From Streptomyces sp. AM 2-1-1 (lineage in GTDB: Bacteria > Actinomycetota > Actinomycetes > Streptomycetales > Streptomycetaceae), in contig NZ_CP119147.1 of the NCBI RefSeq assembly GCF_029167645.1, positions 3,720,001-3,784,000 of the forward strand: a stretch of DNA of 64,000 nucleotides, read 5' to 3'. Within the stretch, counting starts at the first letter, position 1, and every line of letters begins with the position of its first letter. The translations under genes were made by a program, and so were the position numbers. The notes beneath the pieces were generated by a model, which was given only the letters and a program-made list of their open reading frames with translations, ran no database searches and was not told the DNA's origin. Shown one piece after another: positions 44,661 to 57,357 of this stretch.

Positions 44661-45935
44661 GTGTCCACCGCCCCGCCCGCATCCCCCGCGCCCCCGCCCG
44701 CACCGTCCCCGGTGGCCGTCGTGGGCATCGGCGCCGACGGCTGGGCGGGCCTCGCGGAACCCGCCCGCACCGCGCTGCTGGAGGCCGAGGTGGTGATCGG
44801 CGGCGGACGCCAGCTCGGTCTGCTGCCCGCCGTCTGCGCGGGCCGGCGGGTGGCGTGGCCCATCCCGCTGCGCCCCGCCGTCGGCGGACTGCTCGCCGCC
44901 CACCGGGGCAGCCGGATCGCGGTCCTGGCCAGCGGCGACCCGATGTTCTACGGGATCGGCCGGGCCCTCACCGAGGAACTCGGCGCCGGAGCGCTGCGCG
45001 TGCTGCCGCACCCCTCTTCGGTGGCGTACGCCTGCGCCCGGCTCGGCTGGCCCGCCGAGGAGACCGAGACCGTCACCCTGGTGGGCCGGCCCGCCGCCCG
45101 GCTGCTCGCCGCCCTGCACGACGGCCGCCGGCTCCTGGTGCTGAGCGCCGACGCCACTACCCCGGCGACGGTGGCCGCCCTGCTCGCGGAGCACGGCTTC
45201 GGCCCGAGCCGGCTCACCGTCCTCGAACAGCTCGGCTCCGCCGCCGAGTCCCGCCACGAGGGCACCGCCGAGGAGTGGGCCCACCCGGCGGGCGACCCGC
45301 TCAACCTCGTCGCCGTGGAGTGCCGGGCCACCCCGGACGCGCTCCGTCTCGGCCTCGTACCCGGGCTTCCCGACGCGGCGTACGAGCACGACGGGCAGCT
45401 CACCAAGCGCCACGTCCGCGCCGCCACCCTCGCCGCGCTGGCGCCCGCCCCCGGCGAACTGCTCTGGGACGTCGGCGGCGGTTCCGGGTCGATCGCCGTC
45501 GAGTGGATGCGCGCCCATCCGTCCTGCCGGGCGGTCACCGTCGAACGCGACGAGGCGCGCGCCGCCCGGATCGGGCGCAACGCCGACCGGCTCGGCGTGC
45601 CCGGTCTGCGGGTGGTGTCCGGCCGCGCCCCGCGCGCGCTCGCCGGCCTGCCCGCGCCGGACGCCGTCTTCATCGGCGGCGGGCTGACCGCCCCGGGGCT
45701 GATCGACGCCTGCTGGGAGGCGCTGCCCGCCGGGGGACGGCTGGTCGCCAACACCGTCACGCTGGAGTCGGAGGCGCTGCTCGCCGACCGCTACCGGCGC
45801 CACGGCGGCGAACTGGTCCGCCTCGCGGTGGCCCACGCCGTCCCGGTCGGCGGCTTCACCGGCTGGCGCCAGGCGATGCCCGTCACGCAGTGGTCCGTCC
45901 GCAAGCCCCACGACCTCCCGGGAGCGACCCCATGA
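44661..45935 (+). CDS. cobL: precorrin-6Y C5,15-methyltransferase (decarboxylating), CbiE-CbiT fusion
   Basis: This 424-residue bifunctional enzyme of corrin synthesis methylates C5 and C15 of precorrin-6Y and decarboxylates the C12 acetate. The N-terminal CbiE part (about 15-215) has the SAM-binding VVGIGADGWAGL and VLASGDPMFYGIGRAL. The C-terminal CbiT part (about 230-420) has LLWDVGGGSGSIAVEWMR and AVTVERDEARAARI. GTG 44661 follows GAGGT. The stop overlaps the next start (ATGA), so cobL and cobM are coupled. It is divergent from the YciI gene. Confidence 0.93.
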   Translation: MSTAPPASPAPPPAPSPVAVVGIGADGWAGLAEPARTALLEAEVVIGGGRQLGLLPAVCAGRRVAWPIPLRPAVGGLLAAHRGSRIAVLASGDPMFYGIGRALTEELGAGALRVLPHPSSVAYACARLGWPAEETETVTLVGRPAARLLAALHDGRRLLVLSADATTPATVAALLAEHGFGPSRLTVLEQLGSAAESRHEGTAEEWAHPAGDPLNLVAVECRATPDALRLGLVPGLPDAAYEHDGQLTKRHVRAATLAALAPAPGELLWDVGGGSGSIAVEWMRAHPSCRAVTVERDEARAARIGRNADRLGVPGLRVVSGRAPRALAGLPAPDAVFIGGGLTAPGLIDACWEALPAGGRLVANTVTLESEALLADRYRRHGGELVRLAVAHAVPVGGFTGWRQAMPVTQWSVRKPHDLPGATP

Positions 45936-46681
45936 CCGTGTACTTCATCGGCGCAGGACCCGGCGCGGCCGACCTGATCACGGTGCGTGGCGCCCGTCTC
46001 CTCGCCGCCGCCCCGGTCTGCCTCTACGCGGGCAGCCTGGTGCCCCGTGAACTGCTCGCCGACTGCCCGCCGGACGCGCGGCTGATCGACACCCAGGGCC
46101 TGGACATCGAGCAGATCACCGCCGAACTGGTCCACGCCCACGCCGAGGGCCACGACGTCGCCCGGCTGCACTCCGGCGACCCGTCCGTCTTCAGCGCGGT
46201 CAACGAGCAGATGAAGCGGCTCGACGACGCCGGCGTGCCCTACGAAGTGGTGCCCGGGGTCCCCGCGTTCGCCGCCGCCGCGGCGGCGCTCAAGCGGGAG
46301 CTGACCGTACCGACGGTCGGTCAGACGGTCATCCTGACCCGGATCGCCCAGCGGGCCACCGCCATGCCGGAGGGCGAGGACCTCGCGACGCTCGGCCGGA
46401 GCGGTGCCCTGCTCGTGCTCCACCTCGCCGCCCGGTACGCGGACCGGGTGGTGGAGGAGCTGCTGCCGCACTACGGGGCCGACTGCCCGGCCGCCGTGGT
46501 GGCGATGGCCTCCCGGCCGGACGAGATCGTCCTGCGCGGCACCCTGGCGACGATCGCCGGCCAGGTGGAGGAGGCCGGGGTGATCCGTACGGCCGTCATC
46601 ATGGTCGGGCGGACCCTGGGCGCGGAGCAGTTCCGCGACAGCCACCTCTACTCGCCGCACCGCGACCGCCCCACCTGCTGA
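45932..46681 (+). CDS. cobM: precorrin-4 C11-methyltransferase
   Basis: This 249-residue SAM-dependent methyltransferase acts at C11 of precorrin-4. Landmarks are VYFIGAGPGAADLITVRG at the front, RLHSGDPSVFSAVNEQM (about 86-102), PYEVVPGVPAFAAAAAAL (about 107-124) and the VGQTVILTRIA block. ATG 45932 overlaps the stop of cobL by 4 bases. It is convergent with cbiD; the two stops are only 18 bases apart. Confidence 0.95.
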   Translation: MTVYFIGAGPGAADLITVRGARLLAAAPVCLYAGSLVPRELLADCPPDARLIDTQGLDIEQITAELVHAHAEGHDVARLHSGDPSVFSAVNEQMKRLDDAGVPYEVVPGVPAFAAAAAALKRELTVPTVGQTVILTRIAQRATAMPEGEDLATLGRSGALLVLHLAARYADRVVEELLPHYGADCPAAVVAMASRPDEIVLRGTLATIAGQVEEAGVIRTAVIMVGRTLGAEQFRDSHLYSPHRDRPTC

Positions 46682-46699
46682 GGAGGCCGCGGCCGGGGT

Positions 46700-47866
46700 T
46701 CAGCGGACCGCGCTGCGCCCGACCACCGTCCCGGCCCGGTCGACACAGATCACGTCCACCGCGACCGGGGCCCCGCGCAGGACCGCGAGCGCCTGGTCCC
46801 GGGCGGCCACCGCCACCAGATCGCCCAGCGGGACCCCGGCCGCCGCGCACGACTGGAGCGCGGCGAGCCCGGTGTTGGCGCTCGCCACCGCCGCGGCCAA
46901 CTCCTCGTCCGCGCCGCCCTCCCGGGCCAGCCCGGCGAGGAACCCCTTGTCCACCTGGGAGCGCGCCGAGTGCAAGTCCAGGTGGCCCGCGGCGAGCTTC
47001 GACAGTTTGGCGAAACCGCCGCATACGGTGAGCCGGGGCACCGGATGACGGCGTACGTACTTGAGCACCGCCCCCGCGAAGTCGCCCATGTCCAGCAGGG
47101 CGATCTCCGGCAGGCCGTACTCCGCGACGACCGTCTTCTCCGAGGTCGAGCCGGTGCACCCGGCCACATGGGTCTGCCCGGCAGCCAGTGCCACGTCGAC
47201 CCCGCGCCGGATCGAGTCGATCCACGCGGAGCAGGAGTACGGCACGACGACCCCGGTGGTGCCGAGGATGGAGAGGCCGCCGAGGATGCCGAGGCGACCG
47301 TTCCACGTGAAACGTGCGATCTCCTCGCCGTCGTCCACGGAGACCGTGACCTCCACGTCCCCGGTGCCGCCGTGCTCCGCCGCGACCCGGGCCACGTGGT
47401 CGCGCATCAGCTGCCGGGGCACCGGGTTGATGGCCGGTTCACCGACGTCCAGCGGCAGGCCGGGCAGGGTCACCGTGCCGACGCCGGGGCCCGCCCGGAA
47501 CACCACGCCGGAGCCCGGCGGCAACGCCCGTACCGTCGCCCTGACCAGCGCCCCGTGGGTCACGTCCGGGTCGTCGCCGGCGTCCTTGACCACCCCGGCG
47601 GTCGCGGTGCCGTCCGCCAGCGACTCGACGGCGAGCGCGAAGGCGGGGGTCTGGCCCTTCGGCAGTGTGATGGTCACCGGGTCCGGGAACTCCCCGGTCA
47701 GCAGCGCGGTGTACGCGGCGGTGGTGGCCGCCGTCGCGCAGGCGCCGGTGGTCCATCCGGGCCGCAGACCGGTGTGCTTGAGTTGGGCCTCCCGGCCGCC
47801 CTCCGCCTCACCGGCCGTCCCCCCGTCCGCCCCGCCGCGGACTTCGCCGCTCGCCTCACTGCTCAT
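46700..47866 (-). CDS. cbiD: cobalt-precorrin-5B C1-methyltransferase (CbiD)
   Basis: This 388-residue enzyme is the anaerobic-type (CbiD) counterpart for C1 methylation and ring deacylation. The front (about 33-45) has LRPGWTTGACATAATTAAY. Later come PKGQTPAFAL, DAGDDPDVTHGA and the GGLSILGTTGVVVPYSC block with the SxxxI pattern of CbiD. The start is ATG 47866. Its presence next to the oxygen-type cobG and cobN is notable. The start lies 14 bases from the divergent cobK start. Confidence 0.9.
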   Translation of the reverse strand: MSSEASGEVRGGADGGTAGEAEGGREAQLKHTGLRPGWTTGACATAATTAAYTALLTGEFPDPVTITLPKGQTPAFALAVESLADGTATAGVVKDAGDDPDVTHGALVRATVRALPPGSGVVFRAGPGVGTVTLPGLPLDVGEPAINPVPRQLMRDHVARVAAEHGGTGDVEVTVSVDDGEEIARFTWNGRLGILGGLSILGTTGVVVPYSCSAWIDSIRRGVDVALAAGQTHVAGCTGSTSEKTVVAEYGLPEIALLDMGDFAGAVLKYVRRHPVPRLTVCGGFAKLSKLAAGHLDLHSARSQVDKGFLAGLAREGGADEELAAAVASANTGLAALQSCAAAGVPLGDLVAVAARDQALAVLRGAPVAVDVICVDRAGTVVGRSAVR

Positions 47867-47880
47867 GGAGAGACCCCCGG

Positions 47881-48693
47881 ATGGTGCCGATGTCGCCGGT
47901 GAACACGCCCGCCCACGTCCTCGTGCTGGGCGGCACGACGGAGGCCCGACGGCTCGCGGAGGCGCTGGCCGCCGAGGCGCCGGACGGAGGCAGGGAGCGC
48001 CTGCGGGTGACGAGTTCGCTCGCCGGGCGGGTGGCCCGGCCGGTGCTGCCTCCGGGCGAAGTCCGCGTCGGCGGCTTCGGCGGTACGGAGGGTCTCGCCG
48101 CGTGGCTGCGGGAGCACCGGGTGGATGCGCTCATCGACGCCACCCATCCTTTCGCCGGAACGATCAGTTTTCACGCGGCCAGGGCCGCCGCCTCGGTCCA
48201 TGTTCCCCTGCTGGCGCTCCGCCGCCCCGGCTGGGTCGCCGGCCCGGGTGACGACTGGCACCCGGCCGGCTCCCTGGCGGAGGCCGCCGCACTGCTGCCC
48301 TCGCTCGGTGAGCGGGTCTTCCTCACCACGGGGCGGATGGGACTGGCGGCGTTCGCGGGGCTGGACGCGCACTGGTTCCTGATGCGGTCGGTGGACGCGC
48401 CCGAGGCGCCCCACCCGGCTCGGGGCGAGGTGCTGCTCGACCGGGGGCCGTTCACCCTGGCGGGAGAGCGGGAGCTGATCCGCCGGCACCGCCTGGAGGT
48501 GCTGGTCACCAAGGACAGCGGGGGCGCCGCCACCGCGCCCAAGCTGGCGGCGGCCCGGGAGGCGGGGATACCGGTCGTGGTCGTGACCCGGCCACCGGTC
48601 CCCGAGGGGGTGCCGGTGGCCGGGTCACCGGCCGAGGCCCTGGCCTGGCTGGACACCCGCCTCTGCCGTGCGCCGCGTCACTCCTCCGGGTAG
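47881..48693 (+). CDS. cobK: precorrin-6A reductase
   Basis: This 270-residue NADPH-dependent reductase of the corrin pathway has LVLGGTTEARRLAEALA at the front, then VTSSLAGR. The active-site region is IDATHPFAGTISFHAARAA (about 85-103), followed by RVFLTTGRMGLAAF and VLVTKDSGGAATAPKLAAAR. ATG 47881 is used; ATG 47890 is possible. GGAGAG lies about 11 bases before the first. It is divergent from cbiD and its 3' end overlaps that of cobIJ by 16 bases. Confidence 0.92.
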   Translation: MVPMSPVNTPAHVLVLGGTTEARRLAEALAAEAPDGGRERLRVTSSLAGRVARPVLPPGEVRVGGFGGTEGLAAWLREHRVDALIDATHPFAGTISFHAARAAASVHVPLLALRRPGWVAGPGDDWHPAGSLAEAAALLPSLGERVFLTTGRMGLAAFAGLDAHWFLMRSVDAPEAPHPARGEVLLDRGPFTLAGERELIRRHRLEVLVTKDSGGAATAPKLAAAREAGIPVVVVTRPPVPEGVPVAGSPAEALAWLDTRLCRAPRHSSG

Positions 48694-50240
48694 CGGCGCG
48701 GGGTCCAGACGACCGAGGTGCCGTCGGGCCCGTCCACCCGGCGGGTCTGCGAGGACCCGATGATCAGCAGGGTGCGCATGTCCACCTCGGCCGGGTCGAG
48801 ATCGGCGAGGCGTACCGTGCGCACGCTCTCCGCGGGCCCGCCGACGTCCCGGGCGAGGACGACGGGGGTGTCCGGGGAGCGGTGTTCGAGGAGCAGGTCG
48901 CGGGCCTTGCCGACCTGCCAGGTCCGGCTCTTCGAGCCGGGGTTGTAGAGCGCGATGACCAGGTCGGCGGTGGCCGCCGCGCGCAGCCGTCCGGCGATGA
49001 CCTCCCAGGGCTTGAGCCGGTCGGAGAGGGAGATCGTCGCGTAATCGTGGCCGAGCGGGGCGCCCGCGCGGGCGGCGGCGGCGTTCGCCGCGGTGACCCC
49101 GGGCAGGACGCGTACGGGGACGCCCGCGTAGTCGGTGTGCGCGGCGGCCTCCAGGACCGCCGTCGCCATGGCGAAGACCCCCGGATCGCCGCCCGAGACC
49201 ACGGCCACCCGCTGTCCGCGCCGGGCCAGGTCGAGCGCGAACTCGGCGCGTTCGGCCTCCACCTTGTTGTCCGAGCCGTGGCGGACCTGGCCGGGTCGGA
49301 CCGGTACCCGGTCCAGGTAGGTGGTGTAGCCGACCACCGCGTCGGCGGCGGCGAGCGCCCCGCGCGTCTCGGGCGTCAGCCAGAGCGGGCCGGCCGGTCC
49401 GGTGCCGACCACCACCACCTCGCCGGAGCCGGGTTCCGGCTCGGGGCGGGGGGCGCCGACCCGGCTGGGCAGGACGGCGACCGCGAAGTACGGCACCGAG
49501 CCGGTCTCCACCTCCGCGAGGTCGCCGGTGCGCTCCCCGGCCATGGTGGCGCGTTCGACGTACCGCGCCTCGGCCAGCCGCCCGGACGCCTCGAAGGCGC
49601 GGCGCACCGCCGGGAAGGTCCGGCCGAGCTTCATCACCACGGCGGAGTCGGTCGACGCGAGCCGGGCCGTCAGCTCCTCCTCCGGAAGGGTGCCGGGCAG
49701 GATCGTGAGGATCTCCTCGCCCTCGACCAGGGGGGTGCCGAGCCGTGCGGCGGCGGCGCTGACCGAGGTGACCCCGGGGACGACCTCGGCGGTGTACCGG
49801 TCCGCCAGCCGCTTGTGCATGTGCATGTACGAGCCGTAGAAGAGCGGGTCGCCCTCGGCGAGGACGGCCACCGTGCGGCCCGCGTCGAGGTGCGCGGCGA
49901 GCCGGGCCGCCGCCTCGGTGTAGAAGTCCTCCAGCGCGCCCCGGTAGCCGCCCGGATGGTCGGTGGTCTCCGTGGTGACAGGGTAGACCAGCGGCTCCTC
50001 GATGTGGTCCGGCCGGATGTGTGCGGCGGCGATCGAGCGGGCGATCGAGCGGCCGTGCCGGGCGCTGTGGAAGGCGATGACGTCGGCCTCGGCGATGGCC
50101 CGCACCGCCCGGACGGTCATCAGTTCCGGGTCGCCGGGGCCGAGGCCGACCCCGTAGAGTCGGCCCCTGCCCCCGGCGCCGGTGGAGTCGGCCCCGGGTG
50201 CGTGTCGGGCGGTCTCGTTCGCCGCCACGGTCCCGGTCAC
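48678..50240 (-). CDS. cobIJ: CobI-CobJ fusion: precorrin-2 C20- and precorrin-3B C17-methyltransferase
   Basis: This 520-residue fusion has a CobI-type first half (about 30-265). It contains [20 protein letters not shown] and the [17 protein letters not shown] block. The second half is CobJ-type (about 278-515), with [32 protein letters not shown] and [18 protein letters not shown]. The enzyme adds methyl groups at C20 of precorrin-2 and at C17 of precorrin-3B. GTG 50240 overlaps the stop of cobH by 4 bases. It is convergent with cobK. Confidence 0.93.
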   Translation of the reverse strand: MTGTVAANETARHAPGADSTGAGGRGRLYGVGLGPGDPELMTVRAVRAIAEADVIAFHSARHGRSIARSIAAAHIRPDHIEEPLVYPVTTETTDHPGGYRGALEDFYTEAAARLAAHLDAGRTVAVLAEGDPLFYGSYMHMHKRLADRYTAEVVPGVTSVSAAAARLGTPLVEGEEILTILPGTLPEEELTARLASTDSAVVMKLGRTFPAVRRAFEASGRLAEARYVERATMAGERTGDLAEVETGSVPYFAVAVLPSRVGAPRPEPEPGSGEVVVVGTGPAGPLWLTPETRGALAAADAVVGYTTYLDRVPVRPGQVRHGSDNKVEAERAEFALDLARRGQRVAVVSGGDPGVFAMATAVLEAAAHTDYAGVPVRVLPGVTAANAAAARAGAPLGHDYATISLSDRLKPWEVIAGRLRAAATADLVIALYNPGSKSRTWQVGKARDLLLEHRSPDTPVVLARDVGGPAESVRTVRLADLDPAEVDMRTLLIIGSSQTRRVDGPDGTSVVWTPRRYPEE

Positions 50241-50863
50241 TCCTCCTCGCTCGCGAGGGCGTTGACGGCCGCCGCAGCCAGGGCGCTGCCGCCGCGACGG
50301 CCGCGCACCACGAGGTGCTCGACCCCGGAGACGTGCGCCGCGAGGGCCTCCTTGGACTCGGCCGCGCCGATGAAGCCGACCGGGACACCGATGACGGCGG
50401 CGGGCAGCGGGGCGCCCTCCTCGATCATCTCCAGCAGCCGGAAGAGCGCGGTGGGCGCGTTGCCGATGGCGACGACCGAGCCCTCCAGCCGGTCCCGCCA
50501 CAGCTCCAGTGCGGCGGCGCTCCGGGTGGTCCCCAGGGTCCGGGCGAGCTCGGGCACCGCGGGGTCGGAGAGGGTGCAGACGACCTCGTTGTCCGCGGGC
50601 AGCCGCTTGCGGGTGACCCCGCTGGCGACCATCGCCACGTCGCAGAGGACCGGCGCGCCGGCGCGGAGCGCGGCGCGGGCGTGGGCCACGGCCTTGGGGG
50701 AGAAGGCGAGGTCGCGTACGAGGTCGACCATGCCGCACGCGTGGATCATCCGGACCGCGACCTGGCCGGCGTCGGCGGGCAGGCCCGAGAGATCCGCCTC
50801 CGCGCGGATGGTGGCGAAGGACTGGCGGTAGATCGCCGGTCCGTCCTTCTCGTACTGATGCAC
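50237..50863 (-). CDS. cobH: precorrin-8X methylmutase
   Basis: This 208-residue enzyme moves the methyl from C11 to C12 to give hydrogenobyrinic acid. The active-site His is in [10 protein letters not shown] (about 39-48), and the N-terminal part has [19 protein letters not shown]. The binding-site loops [15 protein letters not shown] and [17 protein letters not shown] are also present. ATG 50863. The stop overlaps the cobIJ start. Confidence 0.95.
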   Translation of the reverse strand: MHQYEKDGPAIYRQSFATIRAEADLSGLPADAGQVAVRMIHACGMVDLVRDLAFSPKAVAHARAALRAGAPVLCDVAMVASGVTRKRLPADNEVVCTLSDPAVPELARTLGTTRSAAALELWRDRLEGSVVAIGNAPTALFRLLEMIEEGAPLPAAVIGVPVGFIGAAESKEALAAHVSGVEHLVVRGRRGGSALAAAAVNALASEEE

Positions 50864-50997
50864 AGTCCTGTCACTTTCTTCGGTCGGGTCTTCGGTCGGG
50901 CCCCCGGGCCCGCCGGTGGTGCGCCGGGCGGCCGGGGACGGTCCGGGGCACGGGCGGGCTCCGGTGCCGCGGGGAAGGGGTTCAGGTGCTCAGGTGG

Positions 50998-52329
50998 TCA
51001 GGCACGGATGCCCCGGGCCGCGGCCACGGCGGCGGCGAGCGCGGCCGGATCGTCCCGGACGGTCACCGGGGTGGCCCGGGTGTCGCCCCGTACGTGGGTG
51101 ATCCGGCGCCCTTCGGGGGTGGCGACCACGTCGATCCACTCCCCGTGCGGGTGTCCGCAGCGGCGTTCGCAGCCGGACCAGTACACCGGCAGCCGGCCGG
51201 CGGGTCCGAGCGCGGCCTCGGCCTCGGCCCGTACGTCGGCCAGCGACTTCGCGCAGCCGGGCCGTCCGACGCAGGCGCCGACGCCGGACCAGGGGGAGCC
51301 CGCTCCGGTCACCAGCCCGGCACCGGCGAGCGAGTCGAGCGCCTGCCGGGCGGCCGCGGCGTCCAGGCCGGGGACGACGACCCCGCGCCACGGGGTGCAG
51401 CGCAGTTCGCCGGAGCCGTGGTGTTCGGCGGTCTCCAGGAGCGCCCGCCACCGCCCTCCGGTCAGCCGGCCCATCGGTACGCCGACGTGCAGCGCGGTCC
51501 GGCCGTCGGGGCCGGTGACGGCGCCGGGCGCGGGAGCGCCGGCTGCGGCAGGCTCGCTCGGGGCGGCCTGCGCGGCCTGCGCGGGCCGCTCGGCCGGCGG
51601 TACGAGGCCGGCACGGCGGGCGACCTCGGCGGGGAGGGCGGCGCGGACGTCCTCGGGGAGGGCGGAAACACGCCAGATGCCCGGGTCGGCCGCCAGGTCG
51701 AGGAACGCCTCGGCGGCGAGCAACGCGGCGCGGGGGGCCGCTGCGCAGGGGACGGGGAGCGGGGTGCCGGTGTCGCCGGGCCCGATCCGCAGTGTCGCCC
51801 GGCCGTCCGGACCGGCGAGGAGGTTGAGGTCGGCGCCGAGCGCGGTCATGTCGCCGCGACCGTCGTCGAGCGCGAAGAGGAAGCGGCCGGAGAGGGCGGC
51901 GGCGCGTTCGCTCCCGCAGAGCAGCGCGTCCAACTCGACCAGCCAGGAGCGGAGTCCGCCATGGCCGAGACCGTCGAGCCCGGCGAGCGGGGAGGCGACG
52001 ACATTCCGTGCCCGCTCATGGTGGACGGACGGCAACAAGCCCGCGGCGACAAGGAGTTCGGAAAGCTCGGGACCGTGCTCCCGCTCCAGTCCCCGTAGTT
52101 GGACGTTCCCGCGCGAGGTGAGGTGCAGTGCGCCGTCGCCGAGCCGCTCGGCGGCGTCGAGCAGGACACGGCCCTGATCGGCGGTCAGCACCCCGCCGGG
52201 TATCCGTACCCGCGCCAGCGCACCGTCGTCCGCCCGGTGCAGCCGCAGCGCACCGGGGCAGGCGTCGCCGCCGCCGTCCCGGGCGACGGCGGCCACGGGG
52301 GAACCGGGCGAATCGGCGGTTGCGGACAT
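50998..52329 (-). CDS. cobG: precorrin-3B synthase (oxygen-type), CobG
   Basis: This 443-residue siroheme/4Fe-4S protein is of the nitrite/sulfite reductase type. It oxidises precorrin-3A to 3B with oxygen. The first half-domain has HLTSRGNVQLRGL. The second has the cluster residues CVGRPGCAKSLADVRAEA and CERRCGHPHGEWIDV (last ~100 residues). ATG 52329 is preferred, ATG 52341 is possible. It is the first gene of the cobG-cobH-cobIJ row, with a 134-base gap to cobH. Confidence 0.93.
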   Translation of the reverse strand: MSATADSPGSPVAAVARDGGGDACPGALRLHRADDGALARVRIPGGVLTADQGRVLLDAAERLGDGALHLTSRGNVQLRGLEREHGPELSELLVAAGLLPSVHHERARNVVASPLAGLDGLGHGGLRSWLVELDALLCGSERAAALSGRFLFALDDGRGDMTALGADLNLLAGPDGRATLRIGPGDTGTPLPVPCAAAPRAALLAAEAFLDLAADPGIWRVSALPEDVRAALPAEVARRAGLVPPAERPAQAAQAAPSEPAAAGAPAPGAVTGPDGRTALHVGVPMGRLTGGRWRALLETAEHHGSGELRCTPWRGVVVPGLDAAAARQALDSLAGAGLVTGAGSPWSGVGACVGRPGCAKSLADVRAEAEAALGPAGRLPVYWSGCERRCGHPHGEWIDVVATPEGRRITHVRGDTRATPVTVRDDPAALAAAVAAARGIRA

Positions 52330-52496
52330 GGCGGCGAGCATACCCACCGCGTTCAGGACGTCACCGGCCGATCGATGTGACCTGTGCCGCGCGGGCGCAC
52401 GGCGGCCGGCGCCGGGCGGGGTGCGCGGGTGGAGCCCGGGGCCGGGCGGGTGGAGGCGTTCCGGGACGCCCCCTGCCGCGCCGGGGACGCGTCTTC

Positions 52497-52645
52497 TAGG
52501 ATGCTGCACGGCGGTCCGTTCGGTCCGCCGACGCCAGACGGCGCCATGGGAGGAAGCCCGGTGAGAATCCGGCGCGGTCCCGCCACTGTGAGTCCGGTCC
52601 GCTGACGCGGCCGGACGAGTCAGGAACTCCCGCCGTCCGACACCG
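52497..52645 (+). ncRNA. cobalamin (AdoCbl) riboswitch in front of cobN
   Basis: The cobalamin riboswitch core is present in order. ATGGGAGGAAGCCCGGTGAG lies at 52546-52565, AATCCGGCGCGGTCCCGCCA next, then CTGTGA, and the B12-box-type GAGTCAGGAACTC at 52618-52629. A GC-rich hairpin (CCCGGGG/CCCCGGG, 52646-52667) follows, whose 3' side runs into the purine-rich SD of cobN (GGGGAAGGG). That arrangement could hide the ribosome-binding site when cobalamin is bound. Only cobN is behind it. Confidence 0.93.
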
Positions 52646-52683
52646 CCCGGGGCGTGGACACCCCGGGGAAGGGCTGACTCGGC

Positions 52684-56292
<3,609 letters not shown>

Positions 56293-56295
56293 CAG

Positions 56296-56328
56296 TCCCG
56301 GCCGGACCCCTGGCGGGGGCCCGGCCGG
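56296..56328 (+). terminator. terminator after cobN
   Basis: A GC-rich imperfect hairpin (GGCCGGACCCC with GGGGGCCCGGCC around TGGC) starts a few bases after the cobN stop and lies just before the convergent VOC gene. Confidence 0.55.
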
Positions 56329-56333
56329 AGTCC

Positions 56334-57125
56334 TCACATCCGGGGGGCGGGCTTCAGCAGGGCGAACACCGCGCCGAAGGGGTCGGCGAGCCAGGCCATC
56401 CTGCCGACGTCGGGCATGTCCGCCGCCGGCATCAGCACGGACCCGCCGTGCGACCGGGTCGCCCCGACGGTGGCGTCGACGTCCTCCACGTGGAAGTAGG
56501 GGACCCAGCGGGAGTGCCCGCCGCCGCTCGGCGCGTCGTCGTCCGCCGGAGCGACCCCGCCGAAGGTGGTGTCCTGGAGTTCGCCGTCCTCGGTGCTCAG
56601 CACCCGGTACGTCATCCCGGGCACCGGCATGTCCTGGCTCCGCCAGCCGAACAGGCCCTGGTAGAAGGCGAGGTCCGCAACCGGGTCGGCGACGTGCAGC
56701 TCCACCCAGATCAGGCTGTTCGGAGCGGAGGCGAGCTCGAAGCCGGCCGTCCGGCCGGGCTGCCAGAGGGCGAAGTCGGCGCCCTGTGCGTCCGTGACCT
56801 GGGCCAGCATCCCCTCGCCCATGACGTCCATCGGTTCCGCCCGGACCGTTCCGCCGCCGTCCCGGACGGCCTGGACCGTGGCCCCGATGTCATCGGTCTT
56901 GAAGTGGACCGTCCAGGCGGAGGCGGCCCCCTCCTCGGTGAGCGGGCCGATCGCCGCGACGGTCTTCCCCTCCACCTGGAAGAACGCGTACCCGCCCGTG
57001 TCGGGCCCGGCGGACGCGATCCGCCACCCGAAGACGGCGGCGTAGAAGGTGGCGGCCGCCTCGGTGTCGGGACTGCCGAGGTCGAGCCAGTTGGGCGATC
57101 CGGTACGGAAGTCGGTGCCGAGCAT
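56334..57125 (-). CDS. VOC-family protein with two glyoxalase-like domains
   Basis: This 263-residue protein has two tandem vicinal-oxygen-chelate domains (about 1-125 and 135-260). Each begins with a beta strand and an FYA/FYQ helix (TFYAAVFGWR and FYQGLFGWR). The ends DAQGADFALWQP and DPFGAVFALL mark the domain borders. Such proteins include antibiotic-resistance and dioxygenase-like members; this one's substrate is unknown. ATG 57125 follows GGAGG at 6 bases. Confidence 0.88.
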   Translation of the reverse strand: MLGTDFRTGSPNWLDLGSPDTEAAATFYAAVFGWRIASAGPDTGGYAFFQVEGKTVAAIGPLTEEGAASAWTVHFKTDDIGATVQAVRDGGGTVRAEPMDVMGEGMLAQVTDAQGADFALWQPGRTAGFELASAPNSLIWVELHVADPVADLAFYQGLFGWRSQDMPVPGMTYRVLSTEDGELQDTTFGGVAPADDDAPSGGGHSRWVPYFHVEDVDATVGATRSHGGSVLMPAADMPDVGRMAWLADPFGAVFALLKPAPRM

Positions 57126-57212
57126 GGAGTCCTCCTGGGGAGCGGGTGGTGGCGGGGCGGAGGCCACGATGCCGATCCGGCCCGGTGGCGTACGCGCGGC
57201 TGCGCACGGGGG

Positions 57213-57294
57213 AACGCGGTTTCACCCGGACGCCGGTACGGCCCCGCCGGGCGAAACGCGGTTTCACCCGGACGCCGGTACGGCCCCGCCGGGC
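57213..57294. repeat. 42-bp tandem repeat, two copies
   Basis: A 42-base unit beginning AACGCGGTTTCACCCGGACG is repeated head to tail between the VOC gene and the next membrane protein gene. A single promoter/leader copy may have duplicated. Confidence 0.8.
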
Positions 57295-57357
57295 GCGGCA
57301 CGGAGGGTTGTGCCGTTCGTCTTCCTGCGGTCACCCCCACCGTGCAGAATCACGGCC

